Below, in pieces: positions 38,192-49,800 of a stretch of DNA of 64,000 nt. A model generated the notes under the pieces. That model made no database searches. It had not been told where the DNA came from and saw only the letters and a program-made list of their open reading frames with translations. This DNA is from Burkholderia metallica (lineage in GTDB: Bacteria; Pseudomonadota; Gammaproteobacteria; Burkholderiales; Burkholderiaceae): positions 17,964 to 81,963 of the forward strand of contig NZ_CADFDB010000019.1 in the NCBI RefSeq assembly GCF_902832845.1. The letters are read 5' to 3'. The position numbers and the translations under genes were made by a program. The stretch's first letter is position 1. Every line of letters begins with the position of its first letter.

Positions 38192-38887
38192 ATGCCAGGA
38201 AACTTCCCCATCCGCATCGTGATCGCCGACGACCATCCGGCGGTGGTCATCGGCGCGCGCTACGAACTGTCCGCGACGAATACGCTCGCGGTGGTCGCGA
38301 GCGCCAACAACTCGACCGAACTGATGGAAACCCTCGCGAACCATCCGTGCGACGTGCTCGTGTCCGACTACGCGATGCCGGGCACCGAATACGGCGACGG
38401 ACTCGCGATGTTCTCCGCGATCCTGAAGCGTTACCCGAATCTGCGCGTCGTCGTGATGACGATGATGGAGAACGCGGTGGCGCTGCGCGCGTTGCTCGAC
38501 CTCGGCATCGCGTGCGTGGTCAGCAAGTCCGACATGACGAGCCACCTGACGATGGCGATCCACGCGGCCTACACGAACGGCCGCTACCTGTCGCCGTCGA
38601 TGGACCGCATCCTGCGGGCCGCCGGCAATTCGGGCGGCAAGGCGCCGGCGCTGTCCGCGCGCGAGCTGGAAGTGATTCGTCTCTTCGCGTCGGGCCTGTC
38701 GGTCAACGACATCGCCGAGCAATTGAGCCGCAGCAAGAAGACGATCAGCACGCAGAAGAGTTCGGCGATGCAGAAACTGGGCATCGAGCGCGACGTCGAT
38801 CTCGTCCGCTACGCGATCGCGTGCGGGCTGGTGTCCGACTACGGTTACGCGACGCCGCTGCCGGCGATCGACAAAAACCCGCGCTGA
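38192..38887 (+). CDS. RcsB-like response regulator 1
   Basis: A 231-residue NarL/RcsB-family regulator. The receiver has the acidic pair in IADDHPAVVIGARYEL, phospho-acceptor Asp 59 in VSDYAMPGTEYGDGLAM, Thr in VVVMTMMEN and Lys in VVSKSD. The C-terminal helix-turn-helix reads LSARELEVIRLFASGLSVND and SRSKKTISTQKSSAMQKLGI, very close to that of enterobacterial RcsB (KTISSQKKSAMMKLGV from memory). It probably binds the 14-bp boxes found in this window. The ATG at 38192 is the start aligning with RcsB; there is no strong ribosome binding site. It lies just after adhesin 1 and is convergent with a close paralogue. Confidence 0.9.
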   Translation: MPGNFPIRIVIADDHPAVVIGARYELSATNTLAVVASANNSTELMETLANHPCDVLVSDYAMPGTEYGDGLAMFSAILKRYPNLRVVVMTMMENAVALRALLDLGIACVVSKSDMTSHLTMAIHAAYTNGRYLSPSMDRILRAAGNSGGKAPALSARELEVIRLFASGLSVNDIAEQLSRSKKTISTQKSSAMQKLGIERDVDLVRYAIACGLVSDYGYATPLPAIDKNPR

Positions 38888-38979
38888 CGGCGCGGTGACC
38901 ATGCCGGCGCATGGTCGGCCGTACCCGCCTGCACGAATGACCCGGCACCCGAAACTTGCCGGCGCGCATGGCGCGCCGG

Positions 38980-39705
38980 TCAGGCCGGATCGGTGCGCCC
39001 TTTCTCTTCGTCTTCCTGCTCCACCGCCTTGCCCTCGCTGCCGGACGCGGCGACGATCCCGTGCTCGATCGCGTAGCGCAGCAGGTCGATATCCTTTTCC
39101 ACGCCGAGCTTCTGCATCGCGCGCGCCTTCTGCGTGCTGATCGTCTTCTTGCTGCGGCTGAGCTTCTCCGCGATCTCGTTGACGGTCATCCCGGACGCAT
39201 ACAGCCGCACGACCTCGATCTCGCGGCTGCTCAGGCTCTGCGCCTGATCGACGATCCGTGCGCTCGAATGCGCGGAAAGCGTGCGCACGACCTTCTCGAC
39301 CGACGGCGAATAGTAGGTGCCGCCCGTTGCGGCCGCATGCACGGCCGGAATCAGGTGGTCGATCGCATCCGACTTGCTGACGATGCACGCGATGCCCAGC
39401 CGCACCAGCGCGCCGACCACCGCCGCGTTGTCGAGCATGGTCAGCACGACCAGCTTCACGGCCGGGTAATTGCGTTGCAGGTAGGAAAACAGCGCGATGC
39501 CGTCGCCGTGCGCGTTGCCGGGCATCGCGTAGTCGGACACCAGGACGTCGCACGCCCCTGCATCGAGCAGTGCGATCAGCTCGGTCGAATTGCCGGCCGT
39601 GCCGGTGAGCCGGATCGTCGGCACCGACGACAGTCCATGCTGGACGCCGACGAGCGTTGCCGGATGGTCGTCGGCCAATACCACACGTATCTGATAGCTT
39701 CCCAT
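38980..39705 (-). CDS. RcsB-like response regulator 2
   Basis: A 241-residue paralogue of the regulator at 38192. Receiver: ADDHPATLVGVQHGLSSV, Asp 58 in VSDYAMPGNAHGDGIALFSY, VVLTMLDN, VSKSDAIDHL. Helix-turn-helix: LSSREIEVVRLYASGMTVNE and SRSKKTISTQKARAMQKLGV, differing from regulator 1 by only a few conservative changes in the recognition region. A short charged tail (EQEDEEKGRTDPA) ends it. It is convergent with regulator 1 (92 bp between stops). The near-identical recognition helices suggest that both read the same operator and could heterodimerise. Confidence 0.9.
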   Translation of the reverse strand: MGSYQIRVVLADDHPATLVGVQHGLSSVPTIRLTGTAGNSTELIALLDAGACDVLVSDYAMPGNAHGDGIALFSYLQRNYPAVKLVVLTMLDNAAVVGALVRLGIACIVSKSDAIDHLIPAVHAAATGGTYYSPSVEKVVRTLSAHSSARIVDQAQSLSSREIEVVRLYASGMTVNEIAEKLSRSKKTISTQKARAMQKLGVEKDIDLLRYAIEHGIVAASGSEGKAVEQEDEEKGRTDPA

Positions 39706-40038
39706 AGTCGTCCGAGTATTCACCGCTGTCGCGGGAGGCCGAACGGCCACCCGATTGCCGGCGACGGCGCATGCGCGCCGTTCTTTCTGGATCGTAATTG
39801 GGCGCTAGTTTCGCATGAATCCGGGGCGATCAGCCAAGATCGGACGGGAGCGGCCGCCGCAACGCGCGCCGTGAACGGAAAAAGCCGCCGGCTCGGTCGG
39901 AGCGGGCGGCTTGGCATGCCTGCCGGGACAACGGGGTGCGGCGGTCGATTGCGCCCCGTTCCTTCACCGGCTCGTGACCGGAGAAGGCCCTGGCGGCGCC
40001 GGCGAACCGGCGCCGCGATGCGTCATTGCGTCAATGCC
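39706..40038. other. Intergenic region, 333 bp
   Basis: Lies upstream of regulator 2 and downstream of the OmpA-like lipoprotein gene. It contains the terminator at 39882-39912 and no clear 14-bp box. No gene is supported. Confidence 0.5.
39882..39912 (-). terminator. Terminator of the OmpA-like lipoprotein gene
   Basis: Arms AAGCCGCC (39882-39889) and GGCGGCTT (39905-39912); on the minus strand the hairpin is followed by TTTTTCC. It lies 127 bp beyond the stop at 40039. Confidence 0.6.
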
Positions 40039-40743
40039 TCATTGCGTGTCCAGGCGGATCTCGACGCGGCGGTTCTGCGCGCGGCCGTCGGCCGTCGCGT
40101 TGGACGCGACGGGATCGGCCGAACCCAGGCCTTCGGCGGAGAACGACCGGGCCTGCAGCCCGTTCGAACGCAGGTAGTTCACCACGGTGCGCGCCCGCGC
40201 TTCCGACAGCGTGCGGTTATGCGCGGCGCTGCCGGTCGAATCGGTGAAGCCGGTGATCGCGACGCGCGCGAACTCCACGCCGCGATTGGTCGTGATGAAG
40301 CGATCGAGCTCGTTGCGGGCCTGCGACGTCAGCGCCGCGCTGTCGGTCGCAAAGTTCGCGTCGCCCTGCAGCAGCACCTGGCGTTGCTGAACCGGTTGCG
40401 GTTCCGGCACAGGCTGCGGTGCCGGCGCGGGCTGCGCGACCGGCTGCGGCTTGCCGCACATGAACGTGATTTCGCGCGGATCCTTCATCGGCGCACGGCT
40501 GTAGACGCGGTCGATCATCTCGAGCGGCGTGAAGCCCTTGCCCTGGCAGAACTCTTCCGCCGCGCGCGCGCACGCATTGGCGCTGCCGAGCAGCCCGTCG
40601 CAGCTCACGCGGAACACGTTGTCCGGCTTGCCCGGAATCGACACCGCGCGGATGTCATAGGTGAACCCCGAATGCGTCGTACACGCACCGAGCACCATCG
40701 CGAACGCGCCGATCGACGCGACGCGCAAAAGCTTTGAAGTCAT
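40039..40743 (-). CDS. OmpA-family lipoprotein
   Basis: A 234-residue lipoprotein with lipobox VLGAC (Cys 21), a middle region with several Cys (SCDGLLGSANACARAAEEFC and FMCGK), a Pro/Gln-rich linker of about 25 residues, and a C-terminal OmpA peptidoglycan-binding domain (ATDSAALTSQARNELDRFI, then GFTDSTGSAAHNRTLSEARA and DGRAQNRRVEI). It would tether the outer membrane to the wall. It lies downstream of adhesin 2 on the same strand, 104 bp after its stop, and may assist adhesin display, as small lipoproteins do for some TAAs. Start at 40743 matches the signal sequence. Confidence 0.88.
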   Translation of the reverse strand: MTSKLLRVASIGAFAMVLGACTTHSGFTYDIRAVSIPGKPDNVFRVSCDGLLGSANACARAAEEFCQGKGFTPLEMIDRVYSRAPMKDPREITFMCGKPQPVAQPAPAPQPVPEPQPVQQRQVLLQGDANFATDSAALTSQARNELDRFITTNRGVEFARVAITGFTDSTGSAAHNRTLSEARARTVVNYLRSNGLQARSFSAEGLGSADPVASNATADGRAQNRRVEIRLDTQ

Positions 40744-40755
40744 GGTCTTGAATGA

Positions 40756-40777
40756 GCGTCCGCCCTCAGGCGGACGC
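40756..40777. other. Hairpin upstream of the OmpA-like lipoprotein start
   Basis: Perfect arms GCGTCCGCC and GGCGGACGC around CTCA, 12 bases before the ATG on the minus strand and without a T-run. A second strong GC hairpin lies at 40819-40841 (GGGCGGGGC / GCCCCGCCC), just after the adhesin 2 stop. They could attenuate read-through or shield mRNA ends. Confidence 0.5.
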
Positions 40778-40847
40778 GCTTGTATGAGAGGGTTAGAAAG
40801 ATCGGAACGGCGTTGCACGGGCGGGGCGCATGGCCCCGCCCCGCGCA

Positions 40848-43800
40848 TTACCACTGGTACGACGCGCCCATGCCCACCGTGTTGCCGCCACTCGACAGAC
40901 CCACGCCGGCCTTCATCTTCAGGTTCTGCGTGATGCGGGCTTCGCCGCCGAACGCCACCGCCTGATAGCCCTTGTAGGTCGCGCCGCCGACACCGAACGA
41001 CAGCGTCTTGCCCGGATCCACGCCCGGAATCATCGTCAGCGCAGTGGCTGCCGCGATACCCGAATACGCGTTCTTCGACACGTCGTTGATCTGGCTCCCC
41101 AGACCGCCGACCGCACGATCGAGCTGCCCCTTCGTCGCGGCGTCGTTCGCGCCCACGCCGTCGGCGATGTTCACGATCCGGCGGTTACCGGTGTCGGTGC
41201 CGTTGCCGAACGAGACCGTGTTCGCTTCGTTCGCCACGGAGCCCGAGCCGATCGCCACCGAACCGCTGCCGGTTGCGTTCGAGCCCTGGCCGATCGCCGT
41301 CGCGTTCTCGCCTTTCGCAGCCGAACCCGCGCCGATCGCCGTGCCGCCGCTCGACCCGACGGTCGAACCGGAGCCGATCACCGTGCCGTTGTTCACGCCG
41401 GTGCCGATCGACGCGCCGGAACCTGCCGCCACGTTGCCGGTGCCGGTGCCGGGGTTCGCCGCCGACGAGCCGCCCGCGGTCAGGTCGGTCGCGCCGAAGT
41501 ACGGGTTGGTGCCCGTGCCGCCGCCGTTACCGTCACCCGGGGTGCCCGGCCGCAGTTCGAGGCCGCCGACACGGTCGTCGAGGTTGCCGATCTTGTCGTT
41601 CAGCGCGCTCAACTGCCCGTAGTTCACGGCGTCGTACTGGCTCGTACCGTCCGCGACGTTCGTCAGCCGCACCGGTGCCGCGCCCGACCCGCCGAGGGTC
41701 ACCGAACCGAAGTTCGGCGTGCCGTCCCTATTCAGGTCGTAACGCACCGCGAGCGAATCGGTCGCGCCGTAGGCCGCCGCCGCTTGCACGGCTTCCGCCA
41801 CGGTCGAGTACTTCTGGCCGTTCACTTCGATCGCCGTGTTCCCGAGCGTGCCGTCCGCGCCGACCGTCGTGCCGCCACCGATCGTGTCCGCCACGCTCTG
41901 CGCGGTGCCGTGCAGCTGCGAGCCGTTGATCGCGTCCGTGCTGGTCGAGTTCACCGCACCCGCCGCCACGTTCGTGATCGTCGTGCCGTTCGTGCCCTTC
42001 AGCTTCACTTCGTCGAAGTTCGCCGATTCGTCGTCGTTCGTGCTGTACGTCACCGCCAGCGACGTCAGGCCCGAACCCGGGTTCGTCGGATCGACCGGCG
42101 CGACGAGGCCAGCGCTCTTCAGCTGGGCCACGTTCACCGCGTCGGTGTCGTCCGTACCGGCCGCGACGTTCTTCACCTGCACCGGGCCGGCCGACTTGCC
42201 GCCGCCCAGCGTCACCGCGTTGTAGTTCGGCGTGCCGTCCGCGTTACGGTCATACGTCACCGCGGCGATCGATTGACCCGTCACCGGATCCACCAGCCCC
42301 GAATCGGCCAGCTGGTTGTTGATCAACGTGATGTTCTTCGTATTCGTCGCAACACGGCCATCCAGGTTGTCCAGCGCGTCGCCGACGTTGCGGTAGTCGG
42401 CCTTCGCCGTGACATCCGCCGGATCGGTCAACGAGTAGGTCGGCGCCGTCACGTTGCCGCTGGCGTCGACGGTCGAGCCGCCACCCAGCGAATCCGCGAC
42501 GCTCTTCGACACGCCGTACAGCTGCGAGCCGTTCACCGCGTCCGTGCTGGCCGTGTTCACCGCGCCGGCCTTCACGTTCGTCAGCGTCGTGCCGTTCGCG
42601 CCCTTCAGCTTCACTTCGTCGAGGTTCGCCGAACCATCGTCGTTCGTGCCGTACGTCACCGCCAGCGACATCAGGCCCGCACCCGGATTGGTCGGATCGA
42701 CCGGCGCAACCAGGCCCGAATCCTTCAACTGACCGACGTTCACCGCGTCATGACGATCCACGCCATCCGCCACGTTCGACAGCGTCACCGGGCCGGCCGA
42801 CTTGCCACCGCCCAGCGTCACCGTGTTGTAGTTCGGCGTGCCGTCCGTATTACGGTCGTACGTCACTGCGGCGATCGACTTGCCGTCGTCGCCGATCAGG
42901 CCCGAGCCCTTCAGCTGGCTCACGTTCACTGCATCCGTGTCGGCAACACCCGCCTTCACGTTTGCGAGCGTCGTGCCGTTCGTACCCTTCAGCTTGACCT
43001 CATCGAAGTTCGCCGAGCCGTCGGCGTTCTTGCCGTACGTCACCGCCAGCGACGTCAGGCCTGCGCCCGGATTGGTCGGATCGACCGGCGCAACGAGGCC
43101 CGAGTCCTGCAACTGACCCAGGTTCACCGCGTCATGACGATCCACGCCATCCGCCACGTTCGACAGCGTCACCGGGCCGGTCGACTTGCCACCGCCCAAC
43201 GTCACCGCGTTGTAGTTCGGCGTGCCGTCCGCGTTGCGGTTGTATGTGACCGCAGCGATCGCCTGGCCATCGTCGCCGATCAGGCCCGAGCCCTTCAACT
43301 GGCTCACGTTCACTGCATCCGTGTCGGCAACACCCGCCTTCACGTTTGCGAGCGTCGTGCCGTTCGTGCCGCCACCCAGCGTGACCTTGTCCTTCGTCGC
43401 GCTGTCGTACGTCACTGCCAACGACGTCAGGTTGCCGTTGCCGTCGTCGCCCACCAGGCCCGAACTCTTCAGTTGGCCGAGGTTCAGTGCGTCGCCGTCG
43501 TCGGTTGCATCCGCCACGTGCTTCAGTTGCGTCGGGTTCGTGCCGTTACCCAGCGTCACCGAACCGTAGTTCGGCGTGCCGTCCGTATTACGGTCGTACG
43601 TCACCGCGGCGATCGCCTTCCCGTCGTCGCCGATCAGGCCCGAGCCCTTCAGCTGGCTCACGTTCACCGCGTCCTTGTCCGCAACGCCGGCCTTCACGTT
43701 CGCAAGCGTCGTGCCGTCCGTGCCCTTCAGCTTCACTTCGTCGAAGTTCGCCGAATCGTCCGCGTTCTTGCTGTACGTCACCGCGAGCGATGCCAGGCCT

Positions 43801-46800
43801 GCACCCGGGTTCGTCGGATCGACCGGCGCAACGAGGCCCGAATCCTGCAACTGACCCAGGTTCACCGCGTCTTGACGATCCGTACCGTTCGCCACGTGCT
43901 TCAGCTGCGTCGGGTTCGCACCGTCGCCCAGCGTGACCGAACCGTAGTTCGGCGTGCCGTCCGCGTTACGGTCGTACGTGACCGCGGCAATCGACTTGCC
44001 GTCGTCGCCGATCAGGCCCGAGCCCTTCAGTTGGCTCACGTTCACCGCGTCCTTGTCCGCAACGCCTGCCTTCACATTCGACAGCGTCGTGCCGTCCGTG
44101 CCGCCACCCAGCGTGACCGTGTCCTTCGTCGCGCTGTCGTACGTCACCGCCAACGACGTCAGATTGCCGTTGCCGTCGTCACCCACCAGACCCGAGCTCT
44201 TCAGCTGGCCGAGGTTCAATGCGTCGCCGTCGTCGGTTGCGTCCGCCACGTGCTTCAGTTGCGTCGGATTCGTACCGTTACCCAGCGTCACCGAACCATA
44301 GTTCGGCGTGCCGTCCGTGTTACGGTCGTACGTCACTGCGGCGATCGACTTGCCGTCGTCACCGATCAGGCCCGAGCCCTTCAGCTGGCTCACGTTCACT
44401 GCGTCCGTATCGGCAATACCGGCCTTCACGTTGGCGAGCGTCGTGCCGTTCGTACCCTTCAGCTTCACTTCGTCGAAGTTCGCCGAACCGTCGGTGTTCG
44501 TGCCGTACGTCACCGCCAGCGACGTCAGACCCGCACCCGGATTCGTCGGATCGACCGGCGCAACGAGGCCCGAATCCTGCAGCTGACCCAGGTTCACCGC
44601 GTCTTGACGATCCGTACCGTTCGCTACGTGCTTCAGCTGCGTCGGGTTCGTACCGTCGCCCAGCGTCACCGAACCGTAGTTCGGCGTGCCGTCTGCGTTA
44701 CGGTCGTACGTCACCGCAGCAATCGCCTTGCCGTCGTCGCCGATCAGGCCCGAGCCCTTCAGCTGGCTCACGTTCACCGCGTCCTTGTCGGCAACGCCGG
44801 CCTTCACGTTCGCAAGCGTCGTGCCGTCCGTGCCGCCACCCAGCGTGACCGTGTCCTTCGTCGCGCTGTCGTACGTCACCGCCAACGACGTCAGATTGCC
44901 GTTGCCGTCGTCGCCCACCAGGCCCGAGCTCTTCAGCTGGCCGAGGTTCAGCGCGTCGCCGTCGTCCGTAGCGTCAGCCACGTGCTTGATCTGCGTCGGA
45001 TTCGTGCCGTCGCCCAACGTCACCGAACCGAGGTTCGGCGTACCGTCCGCGTTACGGTCGTACGTCACCGCAGCAATCGCCTTGCCGTCGTCGCCGATCA
45101 GGCCCGAGCCCTTCAGCTGGCTCACGTTCACCGCGTCCTTGTCCGCAATGCCCGCCTTCACGTTCGACAGGATCGTGCCTTCCGTGCCGCCCGCCAGCGT
45201 CACCGAACCGAGGTTCGGCGTGCCGTCTGCGTTACGGTCGTACGTCACCGCAGCGATCGCCTTGCCGTCGTCGCCGATCAGGCCCGAGCCCTTCAACTGG
45301 CTCACGTTCACCGCGTCCTTGTCGTCGACACCGGCCTTCACGTTCGACAGCGTCGTGCCGTCCGTGCCACCGCCCAGCGTGACCGAACCGAGGTTCGTCG
45401 TGCCGTCCGCGTTACGGTCGTACGTCACCGCGGCAATCGCCTTGCCGTCGTCGCCGATCAGGCCCGAGTCCTTCAGCTGGCTCACGTTCACTGCATCCGT
45501 GTCGGCAACACCCGCCTTCACGTTCGCAAGCGTCGTGCCGTCCGTGCCGCCAGCCAGCGTGATCTTGTCCTTCGAGACCGTGTCATACGACACCGCCAGC
45601 GGGTTCACGCCGATATCCAGATCCTTGATGGCTGCCGTCAGCTGGTCCACGTTCACCGCATCGGTGCCCGCGACACCTTCCGCGACGTTCGACAGCGTCA
45701 CAGCACCGGTCGACTTGCCGGCGCCCAGCGTCACCGCGTTGTAATTCGGCGTGCCGTCCGTGTTGCGGTTGTACGTCACCGCGGCGATCGCGTGGCCGTC
45801 GTCGCCGATCAGACCCGAGCCCTTCAGCTGGCTCACGTTCACTGCGTCCTTGTCGGCAACACCGGCCTTCACGTTCGACAGCGTCGTGCCGTCCGTGCCG
45901 CCACCCAGCGTGACCGTGTCCTTCGTCGCGCTGTCGTACGTCACTGCCAACGACGTCAGATTGCCGTTGCCGTCGTCACCCACCAGGCCCGAGTTCTTCA
46001 GCTGGCCGAGGTTCAGTGCGTCGCCGTCGTCGGTTGCGTCCGCCACGTGCTTCAGTTGCGTCGGATTCGTGCCGTCGCCCAGCGTGACCGAACCGAGGTT
46101 CGGCGTACCGTCCGTGTTACGGTCGTACGTCACCGCGGCGATCGACTTGCCGTCGTCACCGATCAGGCCCGAGCCCTTCAGCTGGCTCACGTTCACCGCG
46201 TCCTTGTCGGCAACACCGGCCTTCACGTTCGCAAGCGTCGTACCGTCCGTGCCACCAGCCAGCGTGACCGAACCGAGATTCGGCGTGCCGTCCGTATTAC
46301 GGTCGTACGTCACCGCGGCGATCGACTTGCCGTCGTCGCCGATCAGGCCCGAGCCCTTCAGCTGGCTCACGTTCACCGCGTCCTTGTCCGCAACACCGGC
46401 CTTCACGTTTGCGAGCGTCGTGCCGTCCGTGCCGCCATCCAGCGTGACCTTGTCCTTCGTCGCGCTGTCGTACGTCACCGCCAACGACGTCAGGTTGCCG
46501 TTGCCGTCGTCGCCCACCAGGCCCGAACTCTTCAGTTGGCCAAGGTTCAGTGCGTCGCCGTCGTCGGTTGCATCCGCCACGTGCTTCAGTTGCGTAGGGT
46601 TCGTGCCGTTACCCAGCGTCACCGAACCGTAGTTCGGCGTGCCGTCCGTATTACGGTCGTACGTCACTGCGGCGATCGACTTGCCGTCGTCGCCGATCAG
46701 GCCCGAGCCCTTCAGCTGGCTCACGTTCACCGCATCCTTGTCCGCAACGCCTGCCTTTACGTTCGACAACGTCGTGCCGTCCGTGCCGCCACCCAGCGTG

Positions 46801-49800
46801 ACCGAACCGAGGTTCGGCGTGCCGTCCGCGTTACGATCGTAAGTCACCGCAGCAATCGCCTTGCCGTCATCGCCGATCAGCCCCGAGTCCTTCAGCTGGC
46901 TCACGTTCACCGCGTCCGTGTCGGCAACACCCGCCTTCACGTTCGACAGCGTCGTGCCATCCGTGCCCTTCAGCGTGACCACTTCGAAGTTCGGCGTACC
47001 GTCGCCATTCACGCCGTAGGTCACCGCCAGCGGATTCGTGCCACCGCCCAGGTTGGACAGCGCATTCAGCGCATCGCCCACATTGCGATAGGTGGTGCCG
47101 CCGATGGTGTACGTCGGATTCGTGATGGAACCGTCCGCGCCGACCGCTGCATTGCCGCCGAAGGCTGCCACGGCGTCCTTCAACTGGCTCACGTTCACCG
47201 CATCCGTATTTTCCGTACCGCGCGCGACATAAATGATCTGACGCTGCTGCCCCGTCGAGCCCACCGAGATCGAGTTCAGTCGATCCGCCACCGAGTTGGA
47301 GCCCAGCGCGACCGAGTTCAACGCCGTGCTTGTGACGTTGGCCTGACGGCCGATGGCGATCGAGTTCGTGGCGAGCGGGTCAACCTGCGCGGTCGTGCCG
47401 AATGCCAGGGAATCGGACGCATTGGCCCGCGCCGTATTACCGAGTGCAATGGCGTTGACGCCCGCGGCTCGTGCGTTGAAGCCCGCGGCGATAGCGTTGT
47501 TGCCCGTAGCGCCCGTGCCGTTGCCCAACGCGAGTGCGTTCGTACCGGACGCCGAGCCGTGTCCCAATGCGACCGCGCCCGTAGCCGCTGCCGATGCACC
47601 CGCGCCGAGCGCGACCGCACCGGAACCCGTTGCGATCGACTGTGCGCCGATTGCGATCGACGTATCGCCGGTCGCGCTGGCTTCCGCGCCAATCGCCACG
47701 CCGAACGTGCCCGGACGAACAAATGCGTTGTCGCTGCCGTCGCCAAGGCCGTCGACCTGAACATACGGATCCGTGCCCGCGAGCGTGCCGATCGCATCCA
47801 GTCGGCTGTTCACGTCCTGGATCGCTTGCTTGGTCGTCGTGTTGACGTTGTCGATGGCCGCCTGCGTGTTCGTCGACGAGACACCCAGCAAGTCGTTGAC
47901 CTGTCCGAGGGTCGCCGCATCGCTGTCGGCTTCGCCGTTCTGCACGTTCGTGATTCGACGTTGCAGGCCCGTTGCGCTATTACCGACGGAAACGGTGCGG
48001 ATCTCGTCCGCGACCGAGCCGAGGCCCAGTGCGATGGCGTTGAGGCCCGTCGCCTGCGCGGCGACACCCGTGCCGCGCCCGCCGATATACGGGTTACCGT
48101 TCGCCACGCTCTGCTGCAACTGCTGCACGTTGACCGCATCGGTCGCCGCGACACCCGCGGCAACGTTCGATACCTTCACCGGGCCGGTCGAATTGCCGCC
48201 GCCCAGCGTCACTGCGTTGTAGTTCGCCGTGCCGTCCGTGTTACGGTCGTACGTGACCGCGGCAATCGCCTTGCCGTCGTCGCCGATCAGGCCCGAGCCC
48301 TTCAACTGGCTCACGTTCACCGCGTCCGTGTCGGCCACACCGGCCTTCACGTTTGCAAGCGTCGTGCCGTTCGTACCCTTCAGCTTCACTTCGTCGAAGT
48401 TCGCCGAACCGTCCGCGTTCGTGCCGTACGTCACCGCGAGCGACGTCACGCCCGCACCCGGGTTCTTCGGATCGACCGGTGCGACCAGGCCCGAATCCTG
48501 CAACTGACCCAGGTTCACCGCGTCTTGACGATCCACGCCATCCGCCACGTGCTTCAGCTGCGTCGGGTTCGTGCCGTCGCCCAGCGTCACCGAACCATAG
48601 TTCGTCGTGCCGTCCGTATTACGGTCGTACGTCACCGCCGCAATCGCCTTGCCATCGTCGCCGATCAGGCCCGAGCCCTTCAGCTGGCTCACGTTCACTG
48701 CGTCCATGTCGGCAACGCCGGCCTTCACGTTCGCAAGCGTCGTGCCGTCCGTGCCGCCGCCCAGCGTCACCTTGTCCTTCGCCGTAGTGTCGTACACCAC
48801 CGCCAACGATTCGCCCGTATCTGGGTCGATCACACCGCCACCCTTCAGTGAATCCTCCAGCGAACCGACGCGCGTGTTCGTCGCGAACAGTTGCGAACCG
48901 TTCACGGTGTCCGTGCTCGTGTCCGACAGCGTACCGTCCGCGACGTTGGTGATCTTGCGTTCGTTGCCGACGCTGCCAACCGATACGGTGTTGGACGCAG
49001 CGATCGATCCGTTACCCAACGCGACCGAATTGCCACCGGCCGCAGTTGCATTAACGCCCAACGCAACTGCGTCCGTAACGGCATGCGCGTTAGTGCCGAG
49101 CGATGTGCCGTTCAGGCCAGCCGCCGATTTCGTACCGATAGCCGTTGCGTTCGCATTTTGCGCACGTGCACCCTGGCCGATTGCCACGCCATCCTGCGCA
49201 GCAATCACGTCATTGCCGATTGCAACGCTGTCGGCCATGCTGGCCGTGGCGCTGCCGCCGATCGCGACGCCGCCGGCCACGAGCGTTTTCGCGTTCGAGC
49301 CGATGGCAACCGAGCCGACGCCCGTGGCGCTTGCAGCATCGCTGCCGTCGCCTGCGCCGTTCGCCTTGAAGTACGGGCTGTTGCCGTCGACATTCGCGAT
49401 GGCCGCGTTCAGTTGGGCAACGTTCACCGCGTCGTAGTCTTGCGTACCGGCGGCTACGTTCGTGATCTGGCGCCGCTGGCTGGCCGAGCCGACAGAAACG
49501 GTGTTGACGCGATTCGCGACGGAATCCACGCCGAGCGCGACCGAATTGTCTGCCTGTGCATTGGCCCGAAAGCCGATGCCGACTGCCGACAGGCCGCTTG
49601 CAGACGAGCTCTGACCGAGCGCGATCGTATTTACAGCCGATGCGTTGGCACCACTGCCGACCGCAGTGGCGTTGGTCGTGCCAGCGACAGCGAGGGAACC
49701 GAGTGCCACCGTATTGTTCCCGTTGGCGCGCGAACTCACACCCGCTGCAATGGAGTTTATGCCTGTCGCTACCGCGCGCGTACCGAGGGCCACCGCATTA

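Noticed and set aside
34594-38250. A 1218-codon minus-strand frame across adhesin 1
   Set aside because: Same artefact: antisense shadow of the 384-bp repeats, with no ribosome binding site and no recognisable domain.
40756-40841. Two GC hairpins after adhesin 2 as Rho-independent terminators
   Set aside because: Neither is followed by a T-run on the minus strand; listed as hairpins only.
34948-48780. CRISPR-like regular repeats
   Set aside because: The repeats are long, in frame and coding for adhesin stalk modules; there are no short palindromic repeats with unique spacers.
40830-48851. A 2673-codon open frame on the plus strand across adhesin 2
   Set aside because: It is antisense to the adhesin, rich in His/Arg/Val in a repeated pattern, has no domain features and is explained by the GC-biased, repetitive codons of the real gene.
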